From NCBI RefSeq assembly GCF_013100865.1, contig NC_048302.1, forward strand, positions 67,595,474 to 67,659,473: 64,000 nt of DNA, written 5' to 3'. The translations under genes were made by a program, and so were the position numbers. Positions 21,536-32,818 of this stretch are shown piece by piece; the stretch's first letter is position 1, and each line of letters begins with the position of its first letter. The stretch is from Trachemys scripta elegans (lineage: Eukaryota > Chordata > Testudines > Emydidae). Under the pieces are notes generated by a model that worked only from the letters and a program-made list of their open reading frames with translations, did no database searches and was not told the DNA's origin.

Positions 21536-24427
21536 CGTCTATTTGCACCAGAAACTCTACACCTGCTCCTGAGGTACATAGCATTTTCATGACAATCTAC
21601 CTATGTCTATGCATTTAAGAGCACTTAGAAAAATTGCTCTTAAACAAAAAGCTCTGTATAACCATAACTATGAAGTCGTTATCTCTCCTGCACCATTTTT
21701 AGGCACCTAAATAAATTTTTTTCCAACAATGCTAAGCACCCAGTTGCTCCCACTGAACTAAATGAATTTATATGGGTGTGAAACTGGTACAACAGAATAG
21801 ACCCTAGTATTCAAAGTGTCTGGGAGAATCTAGAATGGGAAGTACGTTCGCATTTACAGGAGCAGTCAAATGAGTGAAACAATAGCATTCAACCTTCATT
21901 TTGCTCCATAATGAAAGCTACATCATAGCACCATATCAAACATTTTTTTAAACTCAACATCTTGGGAAAACAAACCTCACAGTAGTTGATTCCCTATATC
22001 AATAATAATTTAGTCACAGCAGTTACAACTCTGCTGTAAAGAACCCATTAAATTGTTTTTTCTAAATCTTTTTAGTGGAGGAAGGTCCAATGGATTTAAG
22101 CAAGTCATTACAAGAGAGAGGTTCTTCAGAAGAAAAGGTTGTTTGAATCTGGAAAATACTTTGTATAGTAATTTCCTCATAAAACAAGCCAACAGCAACC
22201 TCAGTGGTTCCTGTGAGGTACTGAATGCAGTCCATTCCCACTGAAGTCAATGGATTTGAGAGGTGCTCCTTCTCTTGCAAGATTAGGTCCATATCTTGCA
22301 CTTTGATAGCTTGGCATTACAAGAAATCTTACGCAAATTCATGCAGAAAATATGAGCAGTGTAAGTCATTGACCTGCAACCACTGACCCATTTTGAGTAT
22401 TGTTTTGGTATAATTTACAGGACAAACCTTAGAATATATTTAAACCCAGGTCTGAAGGTAAAACGTTACCTTTGCCATCCTCTGAATACTCTTAAATGGT
22501 TGTAATCATTTTTTCTTCACTTAAGTACATTCATGTCTTGATATCTCAGACAAAGTACTGTGATGTTCATGGCAGGTTAGTGACCTTCTCATGATATAAA
22601 TAATAAAATGACAATTTCTAACTTCTTGCACTCCCTACAGGCTATTAATTGAAGCCTTTTAAGAGCTTGCAGTAAATTTTATACACATAATTATCTGATT
22701 TACTTTTAGTGTTATCATATAAATTATGTCCATATAATTTCCACTTACCAATAAAACATAGTAATAATATTGTATTAATCAGAAATGAGAGTCCATCCAT
22801 AATTATTAAATTATGTAAATATAATTATACACATGAATTGCTTCACTATTTTTGGACCAGTGCATTGTCCTAACAAGAGGTGTATGATACGTAATTGTCA
22901 CTTACACAGTGGTTGACAGTTCAGAAATTTGGTGGCTGTTTCTATTTAATTCACCTGAAATAATGTATGAAACTGTAATAGTAGTTTTCAAAACACAAGT
23001 GCAATTTTAAAAGACACCCTCTCCCTCCAGTCTCCAATCTTTCTTAAAGTAATACCTTTTTACCTGAAATTTTGCATTCGTAGTTTCTACCAAAAGGAGA
23101 TTTTTTATTAAATATAAAGCTAAGCAAATAAGGCATTTTTGAAACCTGAGTTTTCAAACTAAGAGCTTTTTTACTTTTTGAGAATTATTTAACTTTTTCT
23201 GGAATGTCATAACTTCACACAACTTGGGTCTAGAGACTTCATGGAATTGATTCACCATTATTTTATTCCTGGTTCACACTGATATAGCTCTGTTGATTTA
23301 AACACCATTACACTGGTGTAAAACTGGAGTAATGGTGTGAACAATCAGGCCCCACATTTGTTTTATCTATTTGTTAACAATGAGAACTAGTGTCTTTGAA
23401 TGCATTTTGAAGGCCATGTGGTTCATTTGAGTGTTGTTCATAATGAATAGTTGAATATTGCAAGCCAGATCTTCAGCAGGTATAAATTTGTCTCCTAACC
23501 CTCTGTGACAATGCGNCAACAATGATCTATATGGTCCCAGATTATATCAATAACGTCACACCCTCCATGTTCAGTCCAGAGAAAAACTCTATATCTGAAT
23601 CTCCACCTATTGACACTGTGTAAATCAGAAGTAATGCCACTGAAATTATTTGAGTAATACTGTTGTAAGTTAAAGGAGAATCAGCACCAAAGGAAGATAC
23701 ATCACCACATTTGTGGCACCTTAAATATCAATTTCCTGACTTTGAATTTCCATGGCTTCAGAAGATTTGGTTTCCTTTAATAACTACAACAATCAATTTA
23801 ACTGATATAGATTTGTAACTTAACTGATTTTTGTCTGGGATATTTTTGTCTGGGATAAAAAGAATTATAATACTAGTTGTGTGTGTCATTTTAAAGAGGG
23901 TTCCATTTTTATATTTATATATAAAAATAATCATATTTTCAGAATAAGCCTCTCTCAGATACCTTATACTCAGTTTTATTATGGGGGGAGGCAAGAAATA
24001 GACCATAAAGCATAAATGGAATGGAATATATTAAGACAAATGCTTGGCCCAGCATGTAAATATCCAGAAAACAGGTATAAGATGCTGCAAAAGCAAGGGA
24101 TATTGTTATATCTGGATAACTGCCATCCTTCAGATTACTTCTGATCAGAGGAGGAATTACCTGCTAACGAGTGAATGGATAAGGATTATTGCTGGAAAAG
24201 GACCTACCTAACACTACCCTCCACATCTCCCATTGTGTGCCTGTGGAGCAGATGTTCCGTGAGTTTAGTGGTGAACTAGGATTGGTGCAGAAATTTTCTA
24301 CTATATACTGCTCCTGCTGCTTGTGGTTTTTCTGGCATGTGCCTGTGCAAAACACCCTGCAGAATTTGCCCAACAGTGTATGGATAATTTTTCATTAGTT
24401 CAGGTAAATGGTCCCTGAGGACTCTTT
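21536..24427. other. Gene-free AT-rich interval
   Basis: No gene is supported. Palindromic scraps occur at 22218-22290 ('cccactgaagtcaatgg' loop) and at 23260-23355, where 'ggttcacactgatatag..ttacactggtgtaaaactggagtaatggtgtgaac' folds on itself. There is one ambiguous base at 23516. The rest is unassigned. Confidence 0.5.
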
Positions 24428-24435
24428 CCATACAT

Positions 24436-24614
24436 CATAGGTTCTTAACCGGGGTGGGAGGTGCACATCAAACTTTCCAGAGAGGGTGCAGCAAGCCAGG
24501 CCAAATTTGCACTAGGGCAAGGTGAGTATCCTCCTCACTATTGTAAGGGGGAAGGAACTCCCAGTAATAGATGCTAAAGCAAGGGCATGATTCAAAAAAG
24601 GTTAAGGACCCCTG
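24436..24614. mobile_element. hAT-type MITE, 179 bp, diverged
   Basis: Inverted ends are CATAGGTTCTTAACC on the left and GGTTAAGGACCCCTG on the right. The flanks match in 7 of 8 bases: CCATACAT (24428-24435) and CAATACAT (24615-24622). It is related to the 'caggggttcttaacc' hAT families and is non-coding. Confidence 0.75.
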
Positions 24615-25300
24615 CAATACATCATTCTATCTGCTATCTGGTTACTCTGTGAGCTGACAATTACATTATAGATCTGGTATACTGCATTTTATAAAGTCAC
24701 AGTTTCCTCAGGTATAAACTAAACCCTTTTCTCCTACCAAGCACCATTTTTCCACAAGCTATCTATATAACAACTTAGCATCCATAAAGCAAACATGTCA
24801 AAGGAAACAAATAGTTCACACAGTGTTTGAGTACAGCCAGCTTTTCCATGTCAGCATGGCTCCATTTAGTTGCTGCAAACGTTTTCTTGTAACAAAGAAT
24901 ATATTTCAAGCCTCCCTCTCTCTTGTAAATGCAAACTACTTTAGCCTTCTGAAAAAAATCAAGGAGCAAGGACTAGGAAAAATTGTTAAGAGAATGACTC
25001 CTAGAGCAGAATTGAAGGAAACCATTTTCATACACTCTCAGGAAGAAAGAGGTGTGTGAGATACCACTTTTAATATGTGCCTTTAGAACAGCTTCTCTGG
25101 ACTCACAGTATGGCACTCCACTCATATTTCCTACTGGAGTCTTTTAATCTATTCTGTCAACATAACGTTCATTTCAAATTCCATGACAATAGCATTTTTT
25201 ATATTTAACATGCATTGTGTGTGGATACACAAGTAGATATTAGGTAAAGCCCAGAGAGTTTTCAACTATCACAGATAATGCATACATGTTTACCCCTTGC

Positions 25301-25325
25301 ACGCGTGTGCGCGCGCACACACACA
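25301..25325. repeat. Short CG/CA dinucleotide tract
   Basis: A 25-bp alternating purine-pyrimidine run (CACGCGTGTGCGCGCGCACA..) with several CpGs. Such tracts can adopt Z-DNA. It is probably a simple-repeat locus. Confidence 0.8.
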
Positions 25326-26121
25326 AAATGGAAAAGAGGTGCAGCATCAGAGTCAAATCAACAGTCAGCCAGGTAAAAAGACAGGCAGCTTGGGAAGCTC
25401 TAAGGAGACCAAATCTTAAATAAGGGTGCTGCGGTCCTTCCCCGCACATTTGGAAATACTAGATGCAGTTTTTTGTATTCTATTTCATCCGCTTGTTTTA
25501 AAATCACATAAAAAACCCATCCTTTGCCCTTCTGAAGTGATTGCAGCACCCCAGTACCTACTATTTTATGTACAGAAATATGCTGTAGTTACTGTATCAG
25601 TAGGCACCTTGGGTAGCCATTTAAAATTCATCATGAACTATGAGAGGGGACCGTGAAGTGGACCATTTTGATTTTAACACTCTCCGTCCTAATAGTGCTA
25701 AGGAAAAATGTTATTGAAATAGACAAGGGCTCCAAGGAGATTGCTAAGGAAAACTTGGACCTAGAAAAATTCCCTCCCCAGCCCAAGGAACGTAAAAGGA
25801 GCAACTGAATCCTACCATCAGCTGAATCACTTAAAACAATTGCATCTTATTTATAATCAGGAGGCTGATAAAGAAAAGACAATATTCCTCTGCAGAAGGG
25901 AGGAATTAGGTGAAGTCTGAGGGAGTAATTCAGGCTGCTAAGGAAACCACACTTGAACTCATTAGGAACTTGGGATGCACACCCAGGAAAGGCATCCAGA
26001 AAGTTAAATTTTTTAAACTGTACTTTGTGTCAGTTTGTTTTTGATTAGCCATCTTAAAATCTCTGCACACCTTCAGCATTGAGGACTTTCTAGGTTTTTC
26101 TTTTTGTGAACTTTTACAAAA

Positions 26122-26255
26122 TAAGGCCATGATCCTGCAAACCCTTACATTTGTCAGTAACTTTATGCACAGGAGTAGTTCTGCGGCATTCATGTGGTCT
26201 ACTCATGTGCATAAAGTTTCTTATATATGTATGTGTTTGCAGAATCAGGGCCTTA
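26122..26255. repeat. Palindromic MITE, 134 bp
   Basis: Ends TAAGGCCATGATCCTGCAAAC and GTTTGCAGAATCAGGGCCTTA are inverted repeats with three mismatches or so. The inner arms 'aactttatgcacaggagtag' and 'ctactcatgtgcataaagttt' also mirror each other. The whole unit can form one long hairpin. It is a recognised reptile/bird MITE type, and no transposase is present. Confidence 0.75.
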
Positions 26256-26559
26256 ATGTGAAACCACCGATCAGGAGGATCCTTTTTCTTTGGAGAAGAC
26301 TGGTGTGGTTTGAAGTGGGACTGGAATCAGGCTCCAGCCTCACATTCCACTCTATTTGGTGTTTATCTGGTACTAGAATAATTTCAAAATCCAAGTATTA
26401 GTATAATAAAAATTTAGTCATAAACTTTGATAGGTTATCCTTTCCCCACCATGTAGAAACATTAAAGTCTCATAGCCACCTCCAATTCACAGCCAGCTCT
26501 CCCAAAATTCCCACATCCTAAAGAATCATGCTCCCTGTTTTATGAAATCAAGGCTGTGT

Positions 26560-26960
26560 ATACTTTAACATTTTGGCATCAAACTGTTATCTTTTGGTTT
26601 CTTGTTTTTCACTTTACTTTCCCTCCATCTTTCTCTCTTCCCTTACTCTTTCAGAGTCAGTTTTATCACTGATTAACTTTTCTTTCCCAGCTCTTTCCCC
26701 TCTCTAAATCTTTTCCTTCATCTGCCCTCTTCCTTCGTTCCTTTCTTCCTTCATTCTCCCCTTCATTGCCCAGTGCTTTCCCCTGATTCTTTCCCTCCTG
26801 CTTCTCTTTCCTTCATGGCTCTTTTAGTCTCCTCCCTTCTCAATAACAGCTACCTCTCCCTCCCATACTGACTCCCCTTAGGCTCAGGCCCCCTCTTACT
26901 GGTGTTCCCTCCTCTTCCTGGTTACACCTATTTTAACCCCCTTTTTGTCTCCCCTTACAT
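26560..26960. repeat. Pyrimidine-rich tract
   Basis: About 400 bp dominated by C and T on the plus strand ('cttccttcgttcctttcttccttcattctcccc' style) with no fixed repeat unit. It is probably a degenerate simple-sequence region. Confidence 0.7.
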
Positions 26961-26967
26961 GCCAGGA

Positions 26968-27225
26968 CTGGTCCACATGGGTATGTCTATTCAGCTCACA
27001 GAAATGAGCCTCCCAGTCCAAATTGACAGACTAGGGCCAGCAGGGCTCACCCTAGAACTCTAAAATATCAGTGTAGACAGTGCTTTGAAGTTGCAGCTCA
27101 GGCTCTGAAGCTCACACCCATCTCTAGGCTTCAGAGCCTGAGCTGCAACTTCAAAGCACTGTCTACAGCCACTAAGCCTAGTCTGTCATCCTGGAAAAGG
27201 AGGCTTGTGTACACATAGCCAAAAG
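26968..27225. mobile_element. Fold-back (MITE-like) element with a perfect 39-bp inverted repeat
   Basis: The core is a perfect inverted repeat: 27073-27111 (starting GTAGACAGTGCTTTGAAG) and 27128-27166, separated by 16 bp. Flanking it, 'gggtatgtctattcagctcac..gagcctccc' on the left is loosely mirrored by 'aggaggcttgtgtacacatagcc' on the right. This suggests a transposon of about 250 bp with weak outer ends. No target duplication was identified. Confidence 0.6.
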
Positions 27226-30225
27226 ATCCAGTGTTCCTGTATGGCTAAGGCACCTGGTTATTTCAATATATATCTGCCCTCTCGACAGCTGATCAGGGCT
27301 ATACTCTGTCAAAGTATAGTGCAGCCTATGTAAGCCACTTCCCCCACCTCTTCCCCACCACTACAGTCAACAACAAAACTTCCATTGACTTTAGTGGATC
27401 CAGGATTTCACCCCTAGTGCCTGTGTGAAGCACAATGCAGAAGTGGTGCATCTCTGCATTTTCCTGTACTATGGGCTATGTGTTAAGAGCACAACTGAGT
27501 CTATAAGCATCTTAAAATATGGCAAAGGATTAAAACTTAACTGTAAATATTTTCTTTTTGTGATCAACTAGTTAACAGGATGGTGAGTATATATCACTGT
27601 TAATACAAATTATATTTAAGAGTTTGAGATAAAATTAAAAGTGGTGGCCAGGATTTACTCATGGTATATCTTTAAAGAAGCAAAAATGTCATTTGTAAAC
27701 ACCTGATTATTGACCTATTTCAGTCACATAACTGAAGAACATGAAAATATAAGTTTTCTTTGAGATGCTGAATTCTTGTTCCAAGTGTTCCCATCAATAA
27801 AGACATGCCGTTATGTCACAGGGTGGCTCCGCTGCCCTTTAACCACCTCTGCCTGATAGCTAGTCCAAATGCCATCATGCAATTTAAGTCACATATGATA
27901 ACCTCTGAGAGGAAATCGATATTTATCATACAGAAAATAGAACAGGATATCATTGTGAGAATCTCCCAGCTATCATGGATTTGAACTGAAATCCATTGAC
28001 AGTAGTTGAAGTATATGTCCTGTATTTTTCAGTAACAGAAGGATATTTATTCTGTGCTCAAGTCTTCAAGTATAATCTTACATCTTGAACAAAGAATTTT
28101 CATCATTATCTGTATGATTAAATGATTTATGCCAAAAAAGACACACAAACATTTTGTTAGAAAGATATTATGCATGCTATTTTTGCTGAAATGCTTGTAA
28201 TGAGTGCTATGGTGGTCCGGGTCAATTTGTAAGCTTAATAAGCTAATACACCACAGTTTATTTAGCTCTTCAGGAGCACAGCATGCAGTCTTTTATCTTC
28301 CTTGCATCATATTTGATCACTGATTAGAAACAGAGAAGAGATAATAACATTCAAGCTATAGGGTAAAAAAAAAAAAAAAAAGACTCAAATGTTAGACTAG
28401 CAACCACAGCTGCATAATGAATGGCTAGCACCAGCTCAAGAAAATATCAGGGTCTTAAATGAATAACAATTCAGACAAAAGGTTAATATTTTAAATTCTG
28501 CAAGCATAATTAGCAATAGAGAATGAAGGGAATTGAAAAGAGAATTATGACTGCATTTAAATTTAATAAAGGACTGTGAAGCTTAATTGCTTATGTTACA
28601 ACTAATTTCATGGCTAGAAGGTGTCTCGAGCAGCCAGTCGTAAATAATCATTGTTCTGGAATCTGTCCATCCATATTTCATTGTCTATTTCCTTTATTTT
28701 AACACTTTAATTATGAACTGTATCTACTCAACGTTATCATTAAAAGGCAGATACTAATTAGCTCAAGTGCCACAGAGAAATGCTACCAATCAGTACAAGT
28801 GGTTTCAGCAAAGCCTAAAGGGGAAAAAAAATCTTTTCTTTGAGTTGCTGAAATCAATTTAAATTATGCCTACTGTATCTATTCAGTATGTTCTGCTACT
28901 AACACCCCCACTGTGTCTACAGTGGGAATTGCTGTATTAACATTTTAAAGGTAACTATAAATAAAACTTTTTCCCCTTGAAGTTAGGGCTAAGAGAGGAT
29001 CAGGTACATTTAATAAAGATAATAAAATATTTAAATTGTGCAATGAGTTATTTGCTGAAGCAACAACTTTCCTGCATTTTTATTTGAATTGTAAAGAACT
29101 TCCTGACAAAACAAAACAAAAAAAAACCCCTCAATTTCTGTCTCAGTAATAGTGAATAGTTTTCCTCCTAACAACTGTCTTTGTAGTTGTTGAGGGTGGT
29201 TTTATGTCTGAGGCTTTTATGCCTCACAGACAAGCAGTGAGTAGAAAAAATTAGAGAAGAAATGTTATCAGGATTAAATCAAACCACCTAGAATACAAGA
29301 AGTAATCTTTTTCTTAACATTTATCTAAGAATAGTGCACAAAACTGCTGATCTTTCCATCCTATATGCCTTGAAATTTGTTCTTTGTAAAAAAAAAAAAA
29401 AGATGGTCAAATTATCTTGGGGTAATTTCCCTTATAGGCAGATTATAGCTTCACAACTATTTAATTTTTTCTAGCAAAGGTCTTCATAAAAATGTTGTCT
29501 TTCAGTGTCTAGACTGTAGTCAGTTTCAGTAGCTATGCAGGAAACAGAAACCAGGACGCAATTAGAACAGAAAAATCGCACAGTACATCTAAGGACTTAT
29601 TTTATTCCTGGAACTTCTAACCAAAAACAAGGATAATTCTGTAACCAGCAGAGTCACATGGCAAGTCACATGCCAAAATGCACTGTATGTTCAAACAAAT
29701 GCTATACATGAGTCTGTGTCTAGATCTGAGTTAGACATTGTAATAGTTCCAGGGGAGGATGAGTACAGTCTATATTAATCATCCCCCAGCTCTGCACAGA
29801 AGGACAGAAAAGGAAAAAGACTTGATTCTTCAAGATGTTCATCTACCCACCAAAAGCAGCAGCCCTAAAAAAAAAACTCCTGGCATAATGCTTTTATGTT
29901 CTGAGAACAAAACACAGCAGAAGAAGGGGAAAACATAACAAAAAAGTACAAAGGTCTAGATCTACAGAGGTACTTAGGCATTTTAATGCTCAGAATCAGA
30001 TTCTAAAAGGCTTCCATAGTATGTGTAAACTCAGAGAGAAAAATAGGACAAAATAGTAACATACCATAATTCTAGAAGGTGTTTCCACCTTCCTTATTTG
30101 TCAACTTGGAGTTTCTTATATTACATGATTTATATGGCTCACATATAGCACAATCTATTTATTGAACAGGAAATAAAGCCACTTGGATGTTATGTATGGA
30201 TATTCATCTAGGGTGAAATTCACCC

Positions 30226-30612
30226 ATAGAATCATAGAATATCAGGGTTGGAAGGGATCTCAGGAGGGCATCTAGTCCAACCCCTGCTCGAAGCAGGACC
30301 AATCCCCAACTAAATCATCCCAGCCAGGGCTTTGTCAAGCCTCACCTTAAAAACCTCTAAGGAAAGAGATTCCACCACCTCCCTAGGTAACCCATTCCAG
30401 TGCTTCACCACCCTCCTAGTGAAAAAGTTTTTCCTAATATCCAACCTAAACCTTCCCCACTGCAACTTGAGACCATTACTCCTTGTTCTGTCATCTGCTA
30501 CCTCTGAAAACAATCTAGATCCATCCTCTTTGGAATCCCCTTTCAGGTAGATGAAAGCAGCTATCAAATCCCCGCTCATTCTTCTCTTCTGCAGACTAAT
30601 GCACTCCTTTAA
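30226..30612 (-). mobile_element. CR1 LINE 3' fragment, reverse orientation
   Basis: It begins (on the minus strand 3' end) with the CR1 tail motif ATAGAATATCAGGGTTGG and continues into the end of ORF2. The CR1 similarity stops near 30603, a few bases before the hAT insertion at 30613. It is from a different CR1 subfamily than CR1-B and CR1-C. Confidence 0.85.
30310..30612 (-). pseudogene. CR1 ORF2 C-terminal end
   Basis: The minus-strand frame encodes the last ~100 residues of a CR1 ORF2: RRMSGDLIAAFIYLKGD, then RSNGLKLQWGRFRLDIRKNF, FTRRVVKHWNGLPREVVES and VFKVRLDKALAGMI. This matches the C-terminal end of CR1-B (compare FWNSLPRGVV) but has the variant typical of older amniote CR1. The first residues of the open frame come from the neighbouring hAT element. 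It is a fragment with no catalytic domain. Confidence 0.85.
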
Positions 30613-31573
30613 TAGGGTTGCCAACTTTCTAATCACACAAAACTGAACACCCTAGCCATGCCCCCTTCCCCACTCACTACATTCCCCCTCCCTTGGTGGC
30701 TCGCTCTCCCCCACCATCACTCACTTTCACTGAGCTGTGGCAGGGGGCTAGGGGTTGGGAGGGGGTGAGGGCTCTGGCTGGGGGTGCAGGCTCTGGGGTG
30801 GGGCTGTGGATGAGGGATTTGGGGTGCAGGAGGGGGCTCCAGGCTGGGTGGTGGGGCCAAGGGATTTGGAATGTGGGAGGGGACTGTGGGTTGAGGCAAG
30901 GGGTTGGGGTGCAGGAGGGGGTGAGGGCTCTGGGATGGGGCTGGAGATGAAGGGTTCAGGGTGTGGGAGGGGGCATAGGGTGCAGGAGGAGGTGAGGGCT
31001 CCAGCTCAGGGTGCAGGTTCTGGGGTGAGGCTGGGGATGAGGGGTTTGGGGTACATGAAGGGGCTCCAGGTTTGGGAGGGCTTAGGGCTGGGGCTGGGGC
31101 TCATGGTTGGGACATGCTTACCTTGGGCGGCTCCTGGTTAGCGGCGCAGGGCTAAGCTAAGGCAGGCTCCCTGCCTGTCCTGGCTCTACGGTGCACCCCG
31201 GAAGCGGCCAGCAGGTCTGTCTCCTAGGCAGAGGAAGGGGCCAGGAGGGTCCGCACGCTGCTCTCACCCACAGGTACTGCCCCCACAGCTCCCAATGGCT
31301 GTGGTTCCTGGCAAATGGGAGTGCAGAGCTGGTGCTCATGGGGGGGCAGCACATGGAGCTCCGTGGCCCTTCTGCCTAGGAGCTGGATCTGCTGGCCACT
31401 TCCAGGGCGCGGCGTGGAGCCAGGACAGTTAGGTTCTAACTAAGCCCCTAACCTTAGCCCCACAGCACCGACGACCAGACCTTTAATGGCCCGGTCGGAC
31501 ATGCTGACCGGAGCTGTGAGGGTCCCTTTTCAACTGGGCGTTCCAGCCGAAAACCGGACACCAGGCAACCCTA
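30613..31573. mobile_element. hAT non-autonomous element, 961 bp, G-rich
   Basis: The ends are TAGGGTTGCC at the left and GGCAACCCTA at the right, a perfect 10-bp inverted repeat. The flanks match in 7 of 8 bases: TCCTTTAA (30605-30612) and CCCTTTAA (31574-31581). The left third is a run of degenerate G-rich repeats ('ggggtgcaggctctggggtggggctg' units, about 30735-31115). Glycine-rich frames across it are compositional artefacts. No transposase remnant is visible. Confidence 0.88.
30735..31115. repeat. Degenerate G-rich tandem repeats within the hAT element
   Basis: Units of roughly 25-60 bp built on 'gggggtgagggctctgg' and 'ggggtgcagg' recur many times. This array is part of the transposon family body rather than a host minisatellite. 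Copy number may vary between insertions. Confidence 0.7.
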
Positions 31574-31581
31574 CCCTTTAA

Positions 31582-32632
31582 GTCTCACTTAAGCCCTGTT
31601 TTCAGGATTTACGTTACACATAGGCTGTTTGCTGGCCTTCTGCACAGGAGTGAATTGCACCACTAGCCCTTTAAATAATATTAGGTGATGAGAACTGAAG
31701 TTCACACCTAAAAGAATTTAAGAGTAACTAGTAAATATGGCTCATCTACTCCTCTTCATTGACTTTTTTCAACTGATACCTGTGATGGCTGCCTGCATGG
31801 AGGATTCTCTTCTCCTCCTTCCCTCCGCCCACCCTGCCATTGAAGCAGCATGCAGGCTCTATCCATGTTGCAGACTCTTCTGACCACAGGGAACAACAGC
31901 AGTTGTTTTTGGTGTTGCTGTTCCTACTGCAGGAATCCTTGTCCTGTTTATCCGATGCAATGCTGTAAAGAAGCTTTACCACTTGAAAATGTAGCAGTTT
32001 AACAAAATGCCCAATTGAATTTGTTTATTATATTCCAAAAGCCACTTACATTAGAAATTAGAGGCAAACTCAGACCAAACTACATGAAAGCAGAAAACAG
32101 GGAGAAAGAAGATGCTCATGGTCATTCTTTCATACAGTCACCTTTCCTTATTGTCAACCAAGAAAGAATACTACAAGCAGACCTGGGGATTGGTACCTTT
32201 GTTTTTTCCTTTTGTTAGAAATTCACCCAGGAAAATGGATGGTTTTCCTACAAAAGCACAAGATGGGAGATCTAGAGCCCGAATTCTAATCCCAGCTCTG
32301 GCACAGATCTCCTGTGTGACCTTGTACAAACCACTTAATTTCTACTCCCTTCATTTGGAAGATGAAAAAGAAAATATCTCCTCTTGACTGGTGTTGCAAG
32401 GATAAATTCACTTGTGCTTCTTAAAAGCTTTGAGATCTGCAGATGAAAGAGGCCATGAGCACAAATCATCATCATCCTGGTGTAGCATATTGCCAGGAAA
32501 GGTGGATTTACACTGTTCTGGAGCTCTCAGAAAATGAATTTGGCCCTGTAGTATTTACTCAGGCAAAATTCCGTATAAGTTTGATAGTCAAAACAGACCA
32601 AATACAGTGGTAAATGTTTTTTGAGTGAAGAC
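31582..32632. other. Gene-free interval with a MIR-like fragment
   Basis: No gene is supported. From about 32265 to 32480 there is a MIR-like SINE: 'aattctaatcccagctctgg', 'tgtgaccttgtacaaaccactta', 'gatgaaaaag' and 'aaagctttgagatctgcagatgaaag' follow the consensus order. The remainder is unassigned. Confidence 0.55.
32265..32480 (+). repeat. MIR-like SINE fragment
   Basis: The order of motifs (CCCAGCTCTGGCAC, TGTGTGACCTTG, a GATGAAAA segment, then AGCTTTGAGATCTGCAGATG) follows the MIR/CORE-SINE consensus including its turtle-type tail. It is clearly diverged and old. Confidence 0.65.
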
Positions 32633-32644
32633 TGAGCTAATTCA

Positions 32645-32805
32645 ACAAAGAGTCTGGTGGCACCTTAAAGACTAACAGATTTATTTGGGCATAAGCTTTC
32701 GTGAGTTATTTATTTATGCCCAAATAAATCTGTTAGTCTTTAAGGTGCCACCAGACTCTTTGTTGTTTTTGTAGATACAGACTAACACGGCTACCCCCTG
32801 ATACT
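32645..32805 (+). mobile_element. Penelope-type fold-back insertion, 161 bp
   Basis: A perfect 12-bp duplication TGAGCTAATTCA flanks the insert (32633-32644 and 32806-32817). The left arm (32645-32692) is the reverse complement of 32716-32763, leaving a 23-bp loop. The right arm continues into 'gtagatacagactaacacggctaccccctgatact', the terminal sequence of turtle Penelope-derived elements (compare 6090-6109 and 58171-58206). It has no coding capacity, and the arms come from the element's own tail. Confidence 0.85.
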
Positions 32806-32818
32806 TGAGCTAATTCAG

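Larger units (their letters stand above)
24623..30225. other. Gene-free interval, repeat-poor in its right half
   Basis: No gene is supported. The interval contains a short CA/CG dinucleotide tract (25301-25325), a palindromic MITE (26122-26255), a pyrimidine-rich tract (26560-26960) and a fold-back element (26968-27225). From about 27230 to 30225 I recognise no interspersed repeat, only AT-rich unique-looking DNA with short A runs at 28364-28381 and 29388-29401. Confidence 0.5.

Noticed and set aside
25301..25325. CpG cluster as a possible promoter island
   Set aside because: Only a short alternating dinucleotide run without wider CpG enrichment or a gene nearby.
30755..31141. Gly/Trp-rich open frame of 128 codons
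   Set aside because: It is the translation of G-rich tandem repeats inside the 30613-31573 hAT element, not a protein.
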